Source: Leucaena leucocephala (taxonomy: Eukaryota; Streptophyta; Magnoliopsida; Fabales; Fabaceae). From it: 64,000 nt of DNA. The notes under the pieces were generated by a model. That model was not told the DNA's origin and made no database searches. It worked only from the letters and a program-made list of their open reading frames with translations. Below are positions 45,930 to 57,866 of this stretch, piece by piece (the stretch's first letter is position 1; each line of letters begins with the position of its first letter). Both the position numbers and the translations under genes were made by a program. The DNA is taken from the NCBI GenBank assembly GCA_037074615.1, contig CM073518.1, positions 15,204,501 to 15,268,500 on the forward strand. Direction: 5' to 3'.

Positions 45930-48845
45930 TGAAACATCATTCCTTAGGCCCTTCAGAGTACACTTACAGAAGCAGTCTTAACTTTATTAATTCTCTCCTG
46001 TCGAAAATCCTGGCAGAAAATAACTGTACTGATTCAGTAATTCCTATGAGAACTACCATTCTACGTAAGTACCCAGGAAAGACTGGTTGAACCGGCTAGG
46101 TCCACTCACTTCCAACCTTCTTAGACAGCACCTATATACACAGTATTTCCATATTCTGCCAGTACAACAGTCTCTTTTAATCAACATTCTTAAATTTCAA
46201 TGACATCTTCTAGTAAACATCCGTTCATCACATTCTTACATACACTCAATTGGAAGTATCTTAGATCATTGGAATACCTCTTAACCTCAAAAACAAGAAT
46301 TTCCAAAAGTTAGGCTTATGGGGACTGTTCATCGTCACTGTTCATTTGGTAATTCCAGATTATAGCCTAAACTTTGGAAATTCATAATTAAATCTAGAAA
46401 AATAAAAATGAGGTGATTCCAATTTCTAATGAAATCTATTTCATTTAAATTTGTTAGAAATATATGAAAATGAGGTTTCTTGTCTAGATCAAATCAGTTC
46501 ATTTGTTGAAAATTTCTGTTCATCTGGTAAATCTGGAAGTTCCAATTCCTTTACTCCATTTTCAAAAATTCATTTCTCCTTGTATACTTATCCAATTGAG
46601 TCTAATTACCTATGTATTTAAAGCTCATAACGTTTAATTTAAGCTCAAAAAATATCGTGGAAAAACTCATTCATTTACTATATGAAATTAGTGCATGAAC
46701 CTCACTGCCTCTAAGTAGTCGTATTATCTTATTCGAGATTTTAAATTCTGATTTTGAAAAATAATAACAATTTGAGTTCTTAACCAAATGAGGCGTTCTT
46801 GGTGTCCATTTAAAGCTCTAGATCTTAGCTATGTTCATGCCAAATTTCATACGAAAACTCGTCAGATAAGTCACTTAAACTATCATTGGAAGTACCCTAC
46901 CTCTCATCGGATCCAGTGCATGCATACATTATACATACCCATACATCATCATCTAAGTTGAAGGCATGCCTTTAAAGTCATATACACATTGTTCATTCCC
47001 ATTTACCTTCCTCCTTATGAAGTTTCAGCACCTAGAGCAATGTTTATTGATATGGGAGGAATGAGATTTCATGGAAATCTCAATAGCAAGTAATACAAAC
47101 TATAAGGTTATGCATGCTTGATTAAATGCCTAACATGTTATCATGCAATGGGAGCTAATTAATGATTATACATAAGCAAACTCTAACATGCATATTGTCA
47201 TGACATAACTCATCATCATCATAAACATCATCACATAACATACTAAGCTCAACCAAACCTCATGCATAACAAGTAAGCATATCAATCACAATATAACATA
47301 AGTTTATAGTAAAGTATTCTTTCTACCTCTTATGAGTCCTTGTTATTTCCCTCTTGAATTGATCTTTCCTTCCCACAAATGTCAAAACCTAGACATAACA
47401 AGACAATTACCAAATTATAACTTCATTCCAATTAAATTCCAAGTCTAGGTTTCATTAAGTCCCTTTCTTTCTCTACTTTGTAACATATGTTTACATCTTT
47501 CTAAACTAAACTATCATGGTTCATTTCCACATAATTTTTCATGTAGAATCCAAAATATGTAATAAAAAATTCCAGAATTCAATTGCCTCCCCATGTTCTG
47601 TACAGAAACCGAAAGATAGATCTAGCTTTTCCAAAAATTCTCATTTTGATTCCAAGGCTTCCAATACTTGTTTTCCTACTATAAGCCCACACAATTTTCC
47701 ATTCTAAACCCATTGGAAGTATCAAAACCATGAAAATACAATATATGAACAGTGAACTCATACTGCATAGAACAGAATACCCTCTTGGATTCACAAGCAC
47801 ACATGGATTCCTAAGCCATTATCATGTGATTCAAGCTTGTGTAAACTATCTAGAACATAAAACTCATGTTCCTATCACATATCCACAGAATTCCAGCCAC
47901 ATTTCCCCAAGATTCAAGCCTCAAAAACCATTTAAACTCAAGAACAAACCATGAGAACAAAGTGTAGAAGCAAGGAGGCAACTTACCTTACTAGTTTCTT
48001 CAAGATCCTTGCTTCCTCCAAGCTTGAGAGAAAATTTTGCAAGAGGTTCCCCAAGGTTTCTTGCTCACGGTTTGTGCATAAATGTGGGGGGTATTTATAG
48101 AAAAATTTTAGGAAAATTAAAGGCCAAGATCATCTTGGGAACTATTTGATCTAAAGGCTTAAGATTAAATCTTGGAATTTCTTTTCTTTTTCCATTTATG
48201 ACATCACCATCATGACATCATCCAAGGGACACCTCATGGGACACTTGGCTCCATTTTCATGGTGGGAGTGTCCAAGAAAAATTTTAGTCCAATCCGGTAC
48301 CGGCCCGATCCGATTGTCCGTAAACCGGACTGTTTTCTTAATCTAATTTTGCTGGGACTTCATAATATATTTTATTCAATATTTAAATCCCTCATATCAT
48401 TGACATTCTTATACTGGGTTTAAATTTAATTCCAGATACCTTGGAAAATGACCAAAATACCCTTAGTGCTTTTCCTTGCACTATATTAAACCTAAGGGCA
48501 TAATTGTCATTTCACACCTCTTTAAACCTTGTCAGAGTATATACTGACTCCTACTAACCTCTCCTGTACTTCCACTAGTGTTTTGGCCTATCCAAAATAA
48601 CCAAAATACCCTCCATTCACTTCTGGTTCCTTAGGACAACATAGGGGCATTTTCGTAATTTCTCACTTTTTCGGGGTTCCACTGGACACTAGCCCACCTA
48701 TCAGTCCAAGTATTTTATTGGGCCTTAATGATGCCATTCTTGGGCCTTTTAGGGTTCAATACCTTTGTGGCACGAATCCCTAAAAAATTCTCCCGACGAT
48801 ATTCCTCGGGTATTTTATTCTACAATAAATTCCATTAAAAATTTC
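45930..48845 (-). repeat. Element J 5' LTR (truncated at its outer end)
   Basis: Starts TGAAACATCATTCC and follows the 3' LTR until about 48845 (matching about 36664), where it stops against LTR Q. Roughly 530 bp of its outer end are missing, so the target duplication cannot be tested. It has TACGTA at 46062; the second site has mutated to TATATA. Confidence 0.85.
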
Positions 48846-48919
48846 ATGGGAGTATGCCACATGTCCTTGATGATGTAAGCAAAAGAAGAAGATGATGCAA
48901 GAAAGATAGATGGTTAAAT
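48846..48919 (+). repeat. Q (left piece): gypsy LTR fragment
   Basis: A plus-strand LTR segment (GATGATGTAAGCAAAAG) homologous to the reverse complement of 33660-33720 in L1. It ends in TAAAT (48915-48919), the target duplication of solo LTR P, and resumes at 56676. Confidence 0.65.
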
Positions 48920-49750
48920 TTCTATATCCCTAAAATTTTTATTCAGTGTACATAAAGTCTTTATCAAGTGTACATGAATTCTAGTAGGAAAAGGTTACAA
49001 TGTAATGGTAGGAAGGGATTAAATTGCAAAGAAAGAAAGTTCCTCATGGTTTAAGTATAAAAGTTTAAATGGATTTAAGTATAAAAGTTTCCATGGACTA
49101 AAATGAAAATCCTAAAATTTCTATGGTACAAAGTGAAAGTAGACACAAGTTATAGGAACTAAGGGTAATTATAAAAAGTTAAGGGACCAAATGGTAATTA
49201 TGAGAGTTCAAGGATATAAATGAAATTTTCAAGAAAGAAATAAAAGATTAGGACCTAAATGTCATTTTTGAAAAAAGATCAGAGTAGGTCTTTAAATCCA
49301 TTATCTGAAGGTAGGATCACATAGAGGAGATTTTTATGATCAATCCTCTAAAGTACAAAATTTTTAGTTGAGGTCCAGATTAATTAATATAATTTTCTAA
49401 AATAATTAAATTTTCAAAAAATGTTTTAAAATAATATTGAATCAGATATCCAATAAAAATATATACCTGGAAAGTTAATTAAGCAGAGAAAAATATAGGG
49501 CTAGTGCTCAAAAATATCCTGAAAAGTACGAAATAACAAAATATGTTATAAAACAAATTAGAAATGAATGGAAGGTATTTTAGTCATTTAACTATGGTCA
49601 AAAGGTCAAAGAGAGCTACATGAATAATTGATCAGGGTCAGAAAATATCCTAATAGAGTATAAAATGACAATAATGCCCCTAGCGTTAATATAGTGCATA
49701 ATTATGAACCAAGGGCATTTTAGTCATTTTTCAAGGGCCAGTAATTAAAT

Positions 49751-49893
49751 GGGAAAATTGCATCTAGGTCCCATGGAAGGAATTAAATTAAAAAAATCCT
49801 CAAAAATGGCAAAATTATTATGAAGTCACATGGGAATTGAGATTAAATTTTTCCAATTGTGAAAAGACATAATTGCCCCTGATGTTTAAAAAT
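49751..49893 (+). repeat. MULE K left terminal inverted repeat
   Basis: Runs from GGGAAAATTGC to about AATTGCCCCTGATG. The inner half (CAATTGTGAAAAGACATAAT) is almost identical to the right TIR; the outer half is more diverged. Confidence 0.88.
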
Positions 49894-49894
49894 A

Positions 49895-50930
49895 TGCCCT
49901 AGTTGTTATCCTTCACCATGGAATTGTTATTCGTATTAGTGTAGTTGTCATTTTTCCACCCAGACTAACACTTTTGGTTCATTCTGGGGAAAAAAGGTGC
50001 CTAAGTTATTATTCTTTCACAACGGAGTTATTATTTCCTAGTAATCGAGTTGTTATTATTCCACTCAGTACATTTTTTGTCTTAAAAATGACACAAAAAA
50101 ATTATACCTAAGTTGTTATTTATCAACCATGCAGACATTATGTCCTAGTGGTGGAGTTGTTATTTTTCTAATTGTTAGGTTGTTATTTTACCATTGGTAG
50201 AGTTATTATACCTTCACCCTGGACTTGTTATGTCCTAGTAGTGGAGTTGTCATTTTTCTAGTTGTGAGAGGAGTTATTTTTCCAATGGTTTAGTTGTTAT
50301 TCCTTCACTATAAAGTTGTTATTTCCAATTGGTTGAGTTATAATTAGACCCAAAATGCACTGGGCACGCCTGCCTAAGACCTGAAATGACCCAAACAGGC
50401 TTGACTTCTGGGTGGAAAAATAACAACTGCACCACTAAGAAATAACAACTCCATCATGAAGAAATAACAACTACACCTCAAAGGAATAACAACCTAGGCA
50501 TATTCAGGTCTGTTTGGTTCATTCCAGGTCTTGGGCATAAGTGCCCAGTGCATTTTGATTTGGACTTGTTATGTTCCTACATTGATTCATGCTTTTTTGG
50601 TTCCTTTTAGACTCTGGGGTGGCATGCCCAGTGCATTTTGGGTGTCCCAAGTTCCATGGAACAATTATACCTAGGTTGTTATTCCTTTGAGATGGACTTG
50701 TTATTTTTCCACCCATTTGTCAAGTTTGTTTGTTTCATTCCATGTCTTGGGTTCATTCCACCTAAATTGATGGGAAGAATTATGCCCAAAGTTATTATTA
50801 CTTCACCATAGAGTTGTTATTTCTTGGTCATGGACTTGTTATTTTTCAATACACCTATTGTCATTCCCTATGTTTCAGTTGTTATGGAGTGGCTATATGG
50901 AATAAAAAATGGTGATGAATTATTAATTTG
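49895..50930. repeat. MULE K subterminal GTTGTTATT array with foldback
   Basis: About 28 copies of a core like GAGTTGTTATT, each 20-45 bp apart, most in direct orientation. A block near 50420-50500 is inverted (AATAACAACT). A longer inverted pair surrounds it: words CAAAATGCACTGGGCA at about 50352 and TGCCCAGTGCATTTTG at about 50543 and 50625. Non-coding. Confidence 0.8.
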
Positions 50931-51132
50931 GGGGACAATTCCCTATGTACCTAAGCAATGCAACTTTACACTACATGATTGAACGAAATAAAATTCTTCA
51001 TTAACAACATGAAAATGTTACAATTGTTAAATTGTTTAACATAAAAGTAATACAACACATATAGTTACCTTCATCAATATCCATCCTATCATCCAAAAGG
51101 TGGAGAGTGATCAAGGTTACAAAAAATTACTA

Positions 51133-51381
51133 TCATGACTTTCCACAGCTATTTACAAGACAAAAATGAGAGTGTGCAATATATTTACAACAAAAAATAT
51201 ACAAGCAACCAACATTGCTCAGCTTGGATTTGAGGGAGCTACAGTAGCCCATTATTTTCAAAATCCACATGTTCATAATTAGTGCTTTCCTCAATATGTC
51301 AACATGGTCATTCTCATTAGCTTCTTTTACAAGCGCTTGAATTCCATCTACACATTCTAGATGACGATTCTGAGCAGGCAT
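51133..51381 (-). CDS. Short ORF in MULE K (82 codons, unidentified)
   Basis: The first half (ECVDGIQALVKEANENDHVD, then ILRKAL) looks like genuine protein sequence, while the second half is Cys/Ser-rich and less convincing. Amino-acid-like sequence extends upstream of the Met without an obvious start. It may be an exon of a captured host gene, as MULEs often carry, or chance. I do not recognise the family. Confidence 0.3.
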   Translation of the reverse strand: MPAQNRHLECVDGIQALVKEANENDHVDILRKALIMNMWILKIMGYCSSLKSKLSNVGCLYIFCCKYIAHSHFCLVNSCGKS

Positions 51382-51856
51382 TAAAGAACTCCAACTTTTT
51401 GCCTCAGTGTTATCTATGTAATATGCATTTCAAGTGGTCCATAGACATGGTCAATCCCATGAAAGTGTATATAAAATATTAATAGAAAATAGTGCTAGAA
51501 ATTGGCAGGACAAAAATAAGAATTTAACCTGGAAAAAAACCACAGAATCATAATTACTTAAGACAGTCAACAGGCCACTATCCAACTAATTTTACTTTGA
51601 TAAGGATTTTGGACAAAAATCCAAAATCCTAACTTCCAAGTATAGGATCTGATAACAATAAGCACCAAAGTACAACTGATTATGAGTATCTATCTTAAAA
51701 AGCAATCAAAGAGCAAAAACTGTGGGAGCCAAAGCTAAGTGTTGTTAATAACAGGATTCCATCATGTAAGATTGAAACAAATACTATACATTACCAACAA
51801 TCTTATAATAATGCCAAACATGTTATGTGGAGTACAGAATAAAATTGTATAGTTCT

Positions 51857-53288
51857 TGATAAGACACATTTTGTATATGGTTTCTACCACACTTTTAAGA
51901 GTTTTACTGTAACTTTACCATTCATTTCATGCCTTAAACTGTACTTTTGTATATCACATGATTGTACGTGGCAATGTGCTAATTAAAGGATAAAATGGTA
52001 AAATAACTCCCCCAAACTACACAATATTGTTATCTACTGATTTGACCTTTTACAGCGAGCTTTTATGTTGAATTGCAGGTATTTTGGAGGAGAGCAAGGA
52101 CCAAGAAAGAAATCACAAGTCAATGAAAGTGAAGTCACGTCTCTGCCTTCTTTCGTCACGACCAAAGTATCCTACGGTCGTGACCTCATTTATTCTGCTG
52201 GATCTTTTCCGTGCTCACAGGTCGCGACCAAAAATGGATCTGGTCGTGACCAAATAAGACAGATGCGAAGCTGTGCGTTTCTGATTAGGTTAACTTGTTT
52301 CTAAAAGGGATGCAAAGCCACAGAATCGGGGGAGAGGCCAGAGGCTAGTCTGGAGACCTGATTAGGTCAAGGAGCAGCTCTCACACTTCCTTCTTCGTCT
52401 TCCATCTCTTCCACCTCTTCCAAGACATTTCTTCACTCCCATCCTCCATTCTTCCATTGTTTCTTCATGGCAGCCAACAAGAACTGCGATTGCAGTGCAG
52501 CAGAGGTCATGAGAGGCTAAACCCTTAGTCTCTTGGTGATAGATTTCGTTTCTTGAGCTCATGGACCAAAATGGGGAGTTTCTTCTGTCTAATTTGCATC
52601 TTGTCATATTGTGTTTGCTACTAGATCTAGGGTTTTCATGATATGAACAAGTTTTGAATATCAATTGATTATTCTCATATTAGACAATTGTAATTTACTC
52701 TGGATGTTTTGAATGCTGGATTGAATACAATATTTCAGTGTTGATTTTAAGCTAGTTGAACGGTTGTCAACGATCGTTGTTAATTGATTCGATTGCTTGA
52801 AATCTAGGGTTAGTCGATCGACGCTCATTGGTGGGCATTCTTTACAATCTGGTTTAAATTGCACACTAAGTGATTCTTAGCAGTTCACTGATAGTCTTTA
52901 AACTAGCTTTGATTGAAGGAGTTTAAAGAATATTAGGGTTCTAGACTCAATCGATCAATTGAGGTTTTATTCAAGACTTAGTGATTTAAAACTCCACATA
53001 CATTAAGAGCAAGGAAAGATACATTTTCATCATCAAGAGTCTGCCACCATAAACCATTTTCTATCTTAACAAAAACACCAAAAACATCTATTTTACTACA
53101 CCCACAAAACCATAAAACCATTTTACCCTCAAATCAGGTTTTTATTGTATTTGACATCTAATTTGCTAGGATTCCTTTAGAAAGGCTCCTTGAGAAGAAC
53201 GATAGGGTTGTGCCTTACTACATTATTATTAGGGTGCAATTCACTTAATTTTGATGGCTCGGATTGCGACAATCCGACGCCCTCATCA
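51857..53288 (+). mobile_element. O: solo LTR, Tat/Athila-like gypsy (TSD GTTCT)
   Basis: A 1,432-bp LTR starting TGATAAGACAC and ending CCCTCATCA, flanked by GTTCT at 51852-51856 and 53289-53293. The start and the overall texture (an intron-like TTGCAGG followed by GGAGAGCAAGG) resemble LTRs of the Tat/Athila group as I know them; this assignment is tentative. It contains two pairs of GTCGCGAC-type palindromes. Confidence 0.75.
52154..52251. repeat. GTCGCGAC-type palindrome pairs in LTR O
   Basis: Sites start at 52154 (CGTCACGACC), 52176 (GGTCGTGACC), 52220 (GGTCGCGACC) and 52242 (GGTCGTGACC). Both pairs are exactly 22 bp apart. Confidence 0.88.
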
Positions 53289-53293
53289 GTTCT

Positions 53294-54584
53294 TTAAAGG
53301 TTGGGTTGCCAATAGAGACCAATTCGTGGCATGGTACATGAAAATTGCATAAACTGATACAACATACAGTGTTACACAACATCTGTGTTTAAAAAATATT
53401 AGATAGGGATCTAGCTAAGAAGTTTGCTGCAATTGACTCTAGGTCTAGAACAGAGCAAATAAATAAATTCAGTAATAGGATTGGGCGATTGGCACATCAA
53501 GGTTTTCATCAAATCTACAATAATCAATGGAAGTTATTGTACAGAAAATGTAAAAAAATGCCATGCTAGAATATGAAGGTCAGGATGGTGTCATTACTTG
53601 TCATTTTGATTGTTGCTGGCCATGTTGAAAGAAAAGCGTTCCCTCAAAAGTCAAGAGGTGTTGCTAGTGTCACATAGATAGAGGTAAGAGAAGATTAATA
53701 CTAAACAAAGAAGAAAAGGTTCCACAGAGAAACATATTTTCTACTGCAAATAAAGCATCAAAATGGAAAATCACAAAATGACAGTCACATTTTTATATGT
53801 TTAGATAGAGAGCTATTAGCCAAACATTAGTTTAACTAGGCCTATTGTGCCCCCAATTCAATGAAGTCTGATACAATGATCATTTCTTTCATATTAAACA
53901 CAAGAATAGAAACACCCCTGGGTAGGGGAGTAATTATCAATTTATCCATGAAAGAGAACATTCAAAATTACCATTGTCCATATATGTTTGTACAAATACC
54001 ACTGGTATATGCTAATTTGGACGTTTATAATTGGACCTTGTAACAAGATCACCATAGGGATAAAAACAACCATATTCTCAAGATAGAGCATAGTGCAACT
54101 TGTAACAGATGCAAAACTCAAATTCGTCTACCTTAAATGTCTCTAGTGAAGACACAAACTTTTTTGAAAGAAATCTGGGTTTTGCACTGTTTGTCTAAGA
54201 TGATAGGTTAAATCAGGCATGCCACGCTGCTCAGCATTGACACCAAGGATCTAAAAATAAATTGAATATCAGAGAGACCATATCAACACATGTTTCATCT
54301 AGTATCAAGAATGGGAAGTAGATACATGATTCATAGCCTGCGGGTTGGAAAGGATCCTTTGCATCATTCGCGAAATATTTGGGTTCTACATTAACTAGGT
54401 GAACAAAGTAGGATCTAGTGAAATATTTCTTCGTCGTTGAGAGAGAGGGGAGGGGTCGTATCGTCAAAGCTTTTAGGGTGAACAGGAACATTGAGCGTCT
54501 GGTTGAGTTATGGAGTAGGAGGAAAGATGATAGGAGATGAGCGAGCAAGCAAGAAGGAACAAGAAGAGAATTTTGGACTTTTTT
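53294..54584. other. MULE K interior right of O
   Basis: About 1.3 kb without a recognised gene. A 127-codon minus-strand frame at 54231-54614 runs into the TIR and shows no family motif. I leave it unassigned. Confidence 0.5.
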
Positions 54585-54724
54585 TAAACACCAGGGGCAA
54601 TTATGTCTTTTCACAATTGGAAAAAATTAATGTCATGTCCCATGGGACTTCATATTCATGATGTCATTTCCTAGGACTTATCTGCAATTTGATTCCTTCC
54701 ACGAGACCTAAATGTAATTCTCCC
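54585..54724 (-). repeat. MULE K right terminal inverted repeat
   Basis: Reverse complement of the left TIR, ending TTCTCCC at 54724, directly followed by the duplication TAATTAAAT. Confidence 0.88.
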
Positions 54725-56675
54725 TAATTAAATTTATACCCACTCTAAGAATGTCTATGGTAGGAAAAATTCAGACACTAGACTTAGTAACAGAAAACAT
54801 ATTCTAGAATTTTACAAAAATTAATGTTAGAAAATAATCTATTTTTGTGAAATCTGACCAGGTCGGTACCAGATTCAACTAAAATTTTCTAACCAGATTT
54901 TACCCTGGAATGACGCCACTTGAGCTGCAAAATTTACCATGTGCTTGATGATGTCATCTTGATGAGGTCATGTAGGCTTGGTGGGCAAGACAAGGTCAAG
55001 TTGAAATCTTGGCCATTGATTTCAATAGTGCCAGAATTGATCTCAGCTCCTCACTTGGAAGGTTGTTGGAAGTGATGCTTGAATGATGGAGGAAGATCAA
55101 TTTTAGGTTATGGATAGTTTAGACAAGCTTAAACATGCGACAATCAAGGGGTCTTAACTTGTAAAATCATGTATGTTTGTAATTAGGGTTTTGGTGTTGA
55201 ATCTGCTACTGTACAGAACACTGACCAAGGATTGGAATTTGATGATTTTGATGCTTTCAATGGGTTTAAAATAAAAAATTATGTGGGGATAAGTAGTTGG
55301 AATCAAAATTAGAATTTTTGAAAAAAATGGTGAAGCTCAAGGGTTCTATACAGATGTGGAGGAGGAGTTTGATTTTTAAAATTCTAACCTCATAATTGGA
55401 TTCTGCATAAAAATTTATGTGGGAATGGACCTTGGGAATTTATTTTGGATGGTTGGAAGAATAAACCATAAAATTTAATAAGAAAGGGAACCTAGTAAAC
55501 ATAGTCTTGGAATTGTGTTTTGAATTGAGTTGTAACATGTCATTACTTTGTAATGTTTAGGTTTTGATATTTGTTTGAGAAGAACACAGACTCAAGAAGG
55601 ATATAACAAGGGATCCATAAGAGGTAGCAAGTATACCTAATTATAATGTTGATGATGCTTGATTAATTGCTTACTTGTTCATTATGATTGTTTGGTTGAG
55701 CTTGAATGATGATTATGATGGTTATATGATTGCAACTCCTTTCATTTTATATCATAACAATATGCATGTTAAAGATTGCTTATGATAATTAATGGTTAGC
55801 TCCCAAATCATGATAACATGTTAAGCATTATAGTGAAGCATGCATGACGTTATAGTTTATATATCTTGCTATCGAGTTTTCTTTGAAACCACATTCTTTA
55901 CATATAAATGACCATGTTATAGGTGCTAAACCATAAAGGGGAAAATGTTTAACATGGATCATTGAACTTGTAATGTGGTATATTTATGGTGTTATACATT
56001 GTGAAGTACTTTAGTAAGCTTTGAATGCCTTATGGGATGAGTTATGATATGAAATTTGGTATGATTAAATTTAATATAATGAGATTTAATTAAACACCAA
56101 GAACACATTATTTGGTAATGTTTTCAATTTAATATGATTTTTCAAATTTAAAAATAAAATCTGAAAAGAGGTAACTCGTGTGTTATGAGGCAGTGAGCTT
56201 CTAGTGACATTTTGAGATAGCAAATGAAAGAATTTATCCATAAAATTTTGTGAACTAAAATTACACGTCTTGAGCTTTAAAATCATAAGTAACACGCCTT
56301 ATTTGGATAAGTGATCAATGAGAGATGAATTTTTAAATTTAAGATTTGAAAACTGGAAGTTTTCAGATTTACCAAATAAACAGTAATTTTCAACGAATAA
56401 CCTATATCAATTTGGCCAAAGAAACTTCAGTTTTATATTTTTTTTCCTCAAAGGGTAATAAAATAACTTTTAATAGGAATTTGAACCATCTCATTTTGAT
56501 ATTTCTATAATTAATTATAAAATTTTAAAGTTGAGTCTGTAATATGAAATTACAATATGATTAGTCCTCGAGAAAGGAATTCTTTGAAAATTTATTATTC
56601 AACTTTAAAGGGTTTTTAATTAGTTCAAATTGCTTCCAATTGAGCATGAATAAGGGTAAAAATAAGGGCATGACA

Positions 56676-56885
56676 TAAATCTTGGCCATTCATTTGTAAT
56701 ATTTAATCTAGGTCATTCATTGTAAAATTTAATCTTAGTTATTGATCTAATATTGGATTTGCCTATAAATACCCCCTTGCCCTTTGGCTAGCCATACATG
56801 GTACCTATGGTAAAACTCTTGTAAAATTTCTATTCAAGCAAGATTATTCAATCTAAGAGCTAATGGAATCTTTAATTTGCGCTAA
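56676..56885 (+). repeat. Q (right piece): gypsy LTR fragment with TATA region
   Basis: Continues Q after P (TAAATCTTGGCCATTC), including a promoter-like CTATAAATACCCCC near 56764 and the short transcribed part that follows. Homology fades near 56885. Confidence 0.65.
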
Positions 56886-57253
56886 TGGTATCTTTAATTC
56901 ACGGTCGTGGTCATTACAACCGATAATTATGATATGTTATAGTCGACAGTTCTAAACTATCAATTATTCATGTTAGACAATATATAGCGCGTGCAACGGT
57001 AACAATTATGAACTATCAACTATTAACAAAATTAACTGTTAACTATATATAATTTTGTAGTAGTAGTATTTGGCATGCTAAATGTAATTTTTTTGGACGT
57101 TAAAATTGTCCGACGCTAAATGCCTTTCTAATTTGTCATTTTTTGCAAGGTATAATATGATGTCCCTTGCCAATGTTCCTCACTAATATTTTGCCTGGTG
57201 CGGATCGAAATTGAAATTTCTCGCTAAATTCCTTTCTAATTTGATTTTCAAAG

Positions 57254-57395
57254 CTATGTTTGGATGGAGAGAAAAGTGAGGAGGGGAGAGAATACTAGAA
57301 AGAAAAAAAAATTAAATGGTAAGAAAAATTATTATTTTTAAAAATTTTAACTCTTAATATTTTTTTCTCCTAATTTTTTTCTCATCCAATCATAG
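57254..57395. mobile_element. MITE-like element, 142 bp, TIR CTATGTTTGGATG
   Basis: The left end CTATGTTTGGATGGAGAGAA pairs with the right end, whose reverse complement reads CTATGATTGGATGAGAAAA. The middle is AT-rich. No clear target duplication. Confidence 0.55.
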
Positions 57396-57589
57396 GGTTG
57401 GAGAGGAATATAAAAGATCCCACACTAAATTGCATTATTTTTTGTGTTTGTGAATGAAGGAGTAATTGTGTACAGACCCCAAATGCAAGGAAATTCACAT
57501 CAGCCCCTCTTGATATGTATCAATATATAATATAAAAATTCTTAATTTAGGAATACATATTTTCAACCCATATTTTATGCTATCTCATG

Positions 57590-57866
57590 TCCTTAATATA
57601 AAATCTACTTAACTAATTTAATTAGATTAAAAAAATTAATTAAATTAATTATTTATAATAATTGTGTATTGGTTTCCTTAAAATACCATTTTTAATTATG
57701 TGCATTTAAATTACCCTTCATTAAAACTCTCTTAATTTATGTATATAGGGATATTTTAGGGAGAGAATTATAATTTTAAGAGATAAAATAGATAAGAGGT
57801 ATTATATTTAGAACTAAATTATATTTTCTATTTAACTTTTATATTTAATTAGGGCGGATGGAGTAT
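57590..57866. mobile_element. MITE-like element with Stowaway-type end
   Basis: Begins GTCCTTAATATAAAATC and ends AGGGCGGATGGAGTA followed by TA. Ends of the form CTCC-TCC-TTAATATAAG with TA targets fit Stowaway/Mariner-type MITEs. The left end is decayed. Confidence 0.5.

Larger units (their letters stand above)
33739..48845 (-). mobile_element. Element J: large gypsy derivative without recognisable pol, minus strand
   Basis: The 3' LTR (33739-37198), PPT and the truncated 5' LTR (45930-48845) match closely, with several percent divergence in the stretches I compared. Between them are about 3 kb I cannot assign, a gag relic, a palindrome array split by solo LTR M, a two-frame leader ORF, and a PBS. 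No RT or integrase motif is visible in any frame. It looks like a non-autonomous derivative that would depend on a relative of A. Confidence 0.8.
49751..54724. mobile_element. K: Mutator-like DNA transposon (MULE), 4,974 bp, 9-bp TSD
   Basis: Flanked by TAATTAAAT at 49742-49750 and 54725-54733. Long terminal inverted repeats of about 140 bp, with termini GGGAAAATTGCATCTAGG (left) and GGGAGAATTACATTTAGG (right, reversed). Long TIRs and a 9-bp duplication are the hallmark of Mutator-like elements. I find no transposase motif, so it is probably non-autonomous. It contains a repeat array, an unidentified short ORF and solo LTR O. Confidence 0.9.
48920..56675 (+). mobile_element. P: solo gypsy LTR (TSD TAAAT), split by MULE K
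   Basis: The LTR starts TTCTATATCCC (a decayed form of the usual TGTAATATCCC) and ends AAGGGCATGACA at 56675. TAAAT flanks it at 48915-48919 and 56676-56680. Without K and one copy of its duplication it is about 2.8 kb. Old, with AT-decayed internal motifs. Confidence 0.82.

Noticed and set aside
54231..54614. 127-codon minus-strand frame in MULE K
   Set aside because: It extends into the terminal inverted repeat and shows no domain or conserved pattern, so it is not supported as a gene.
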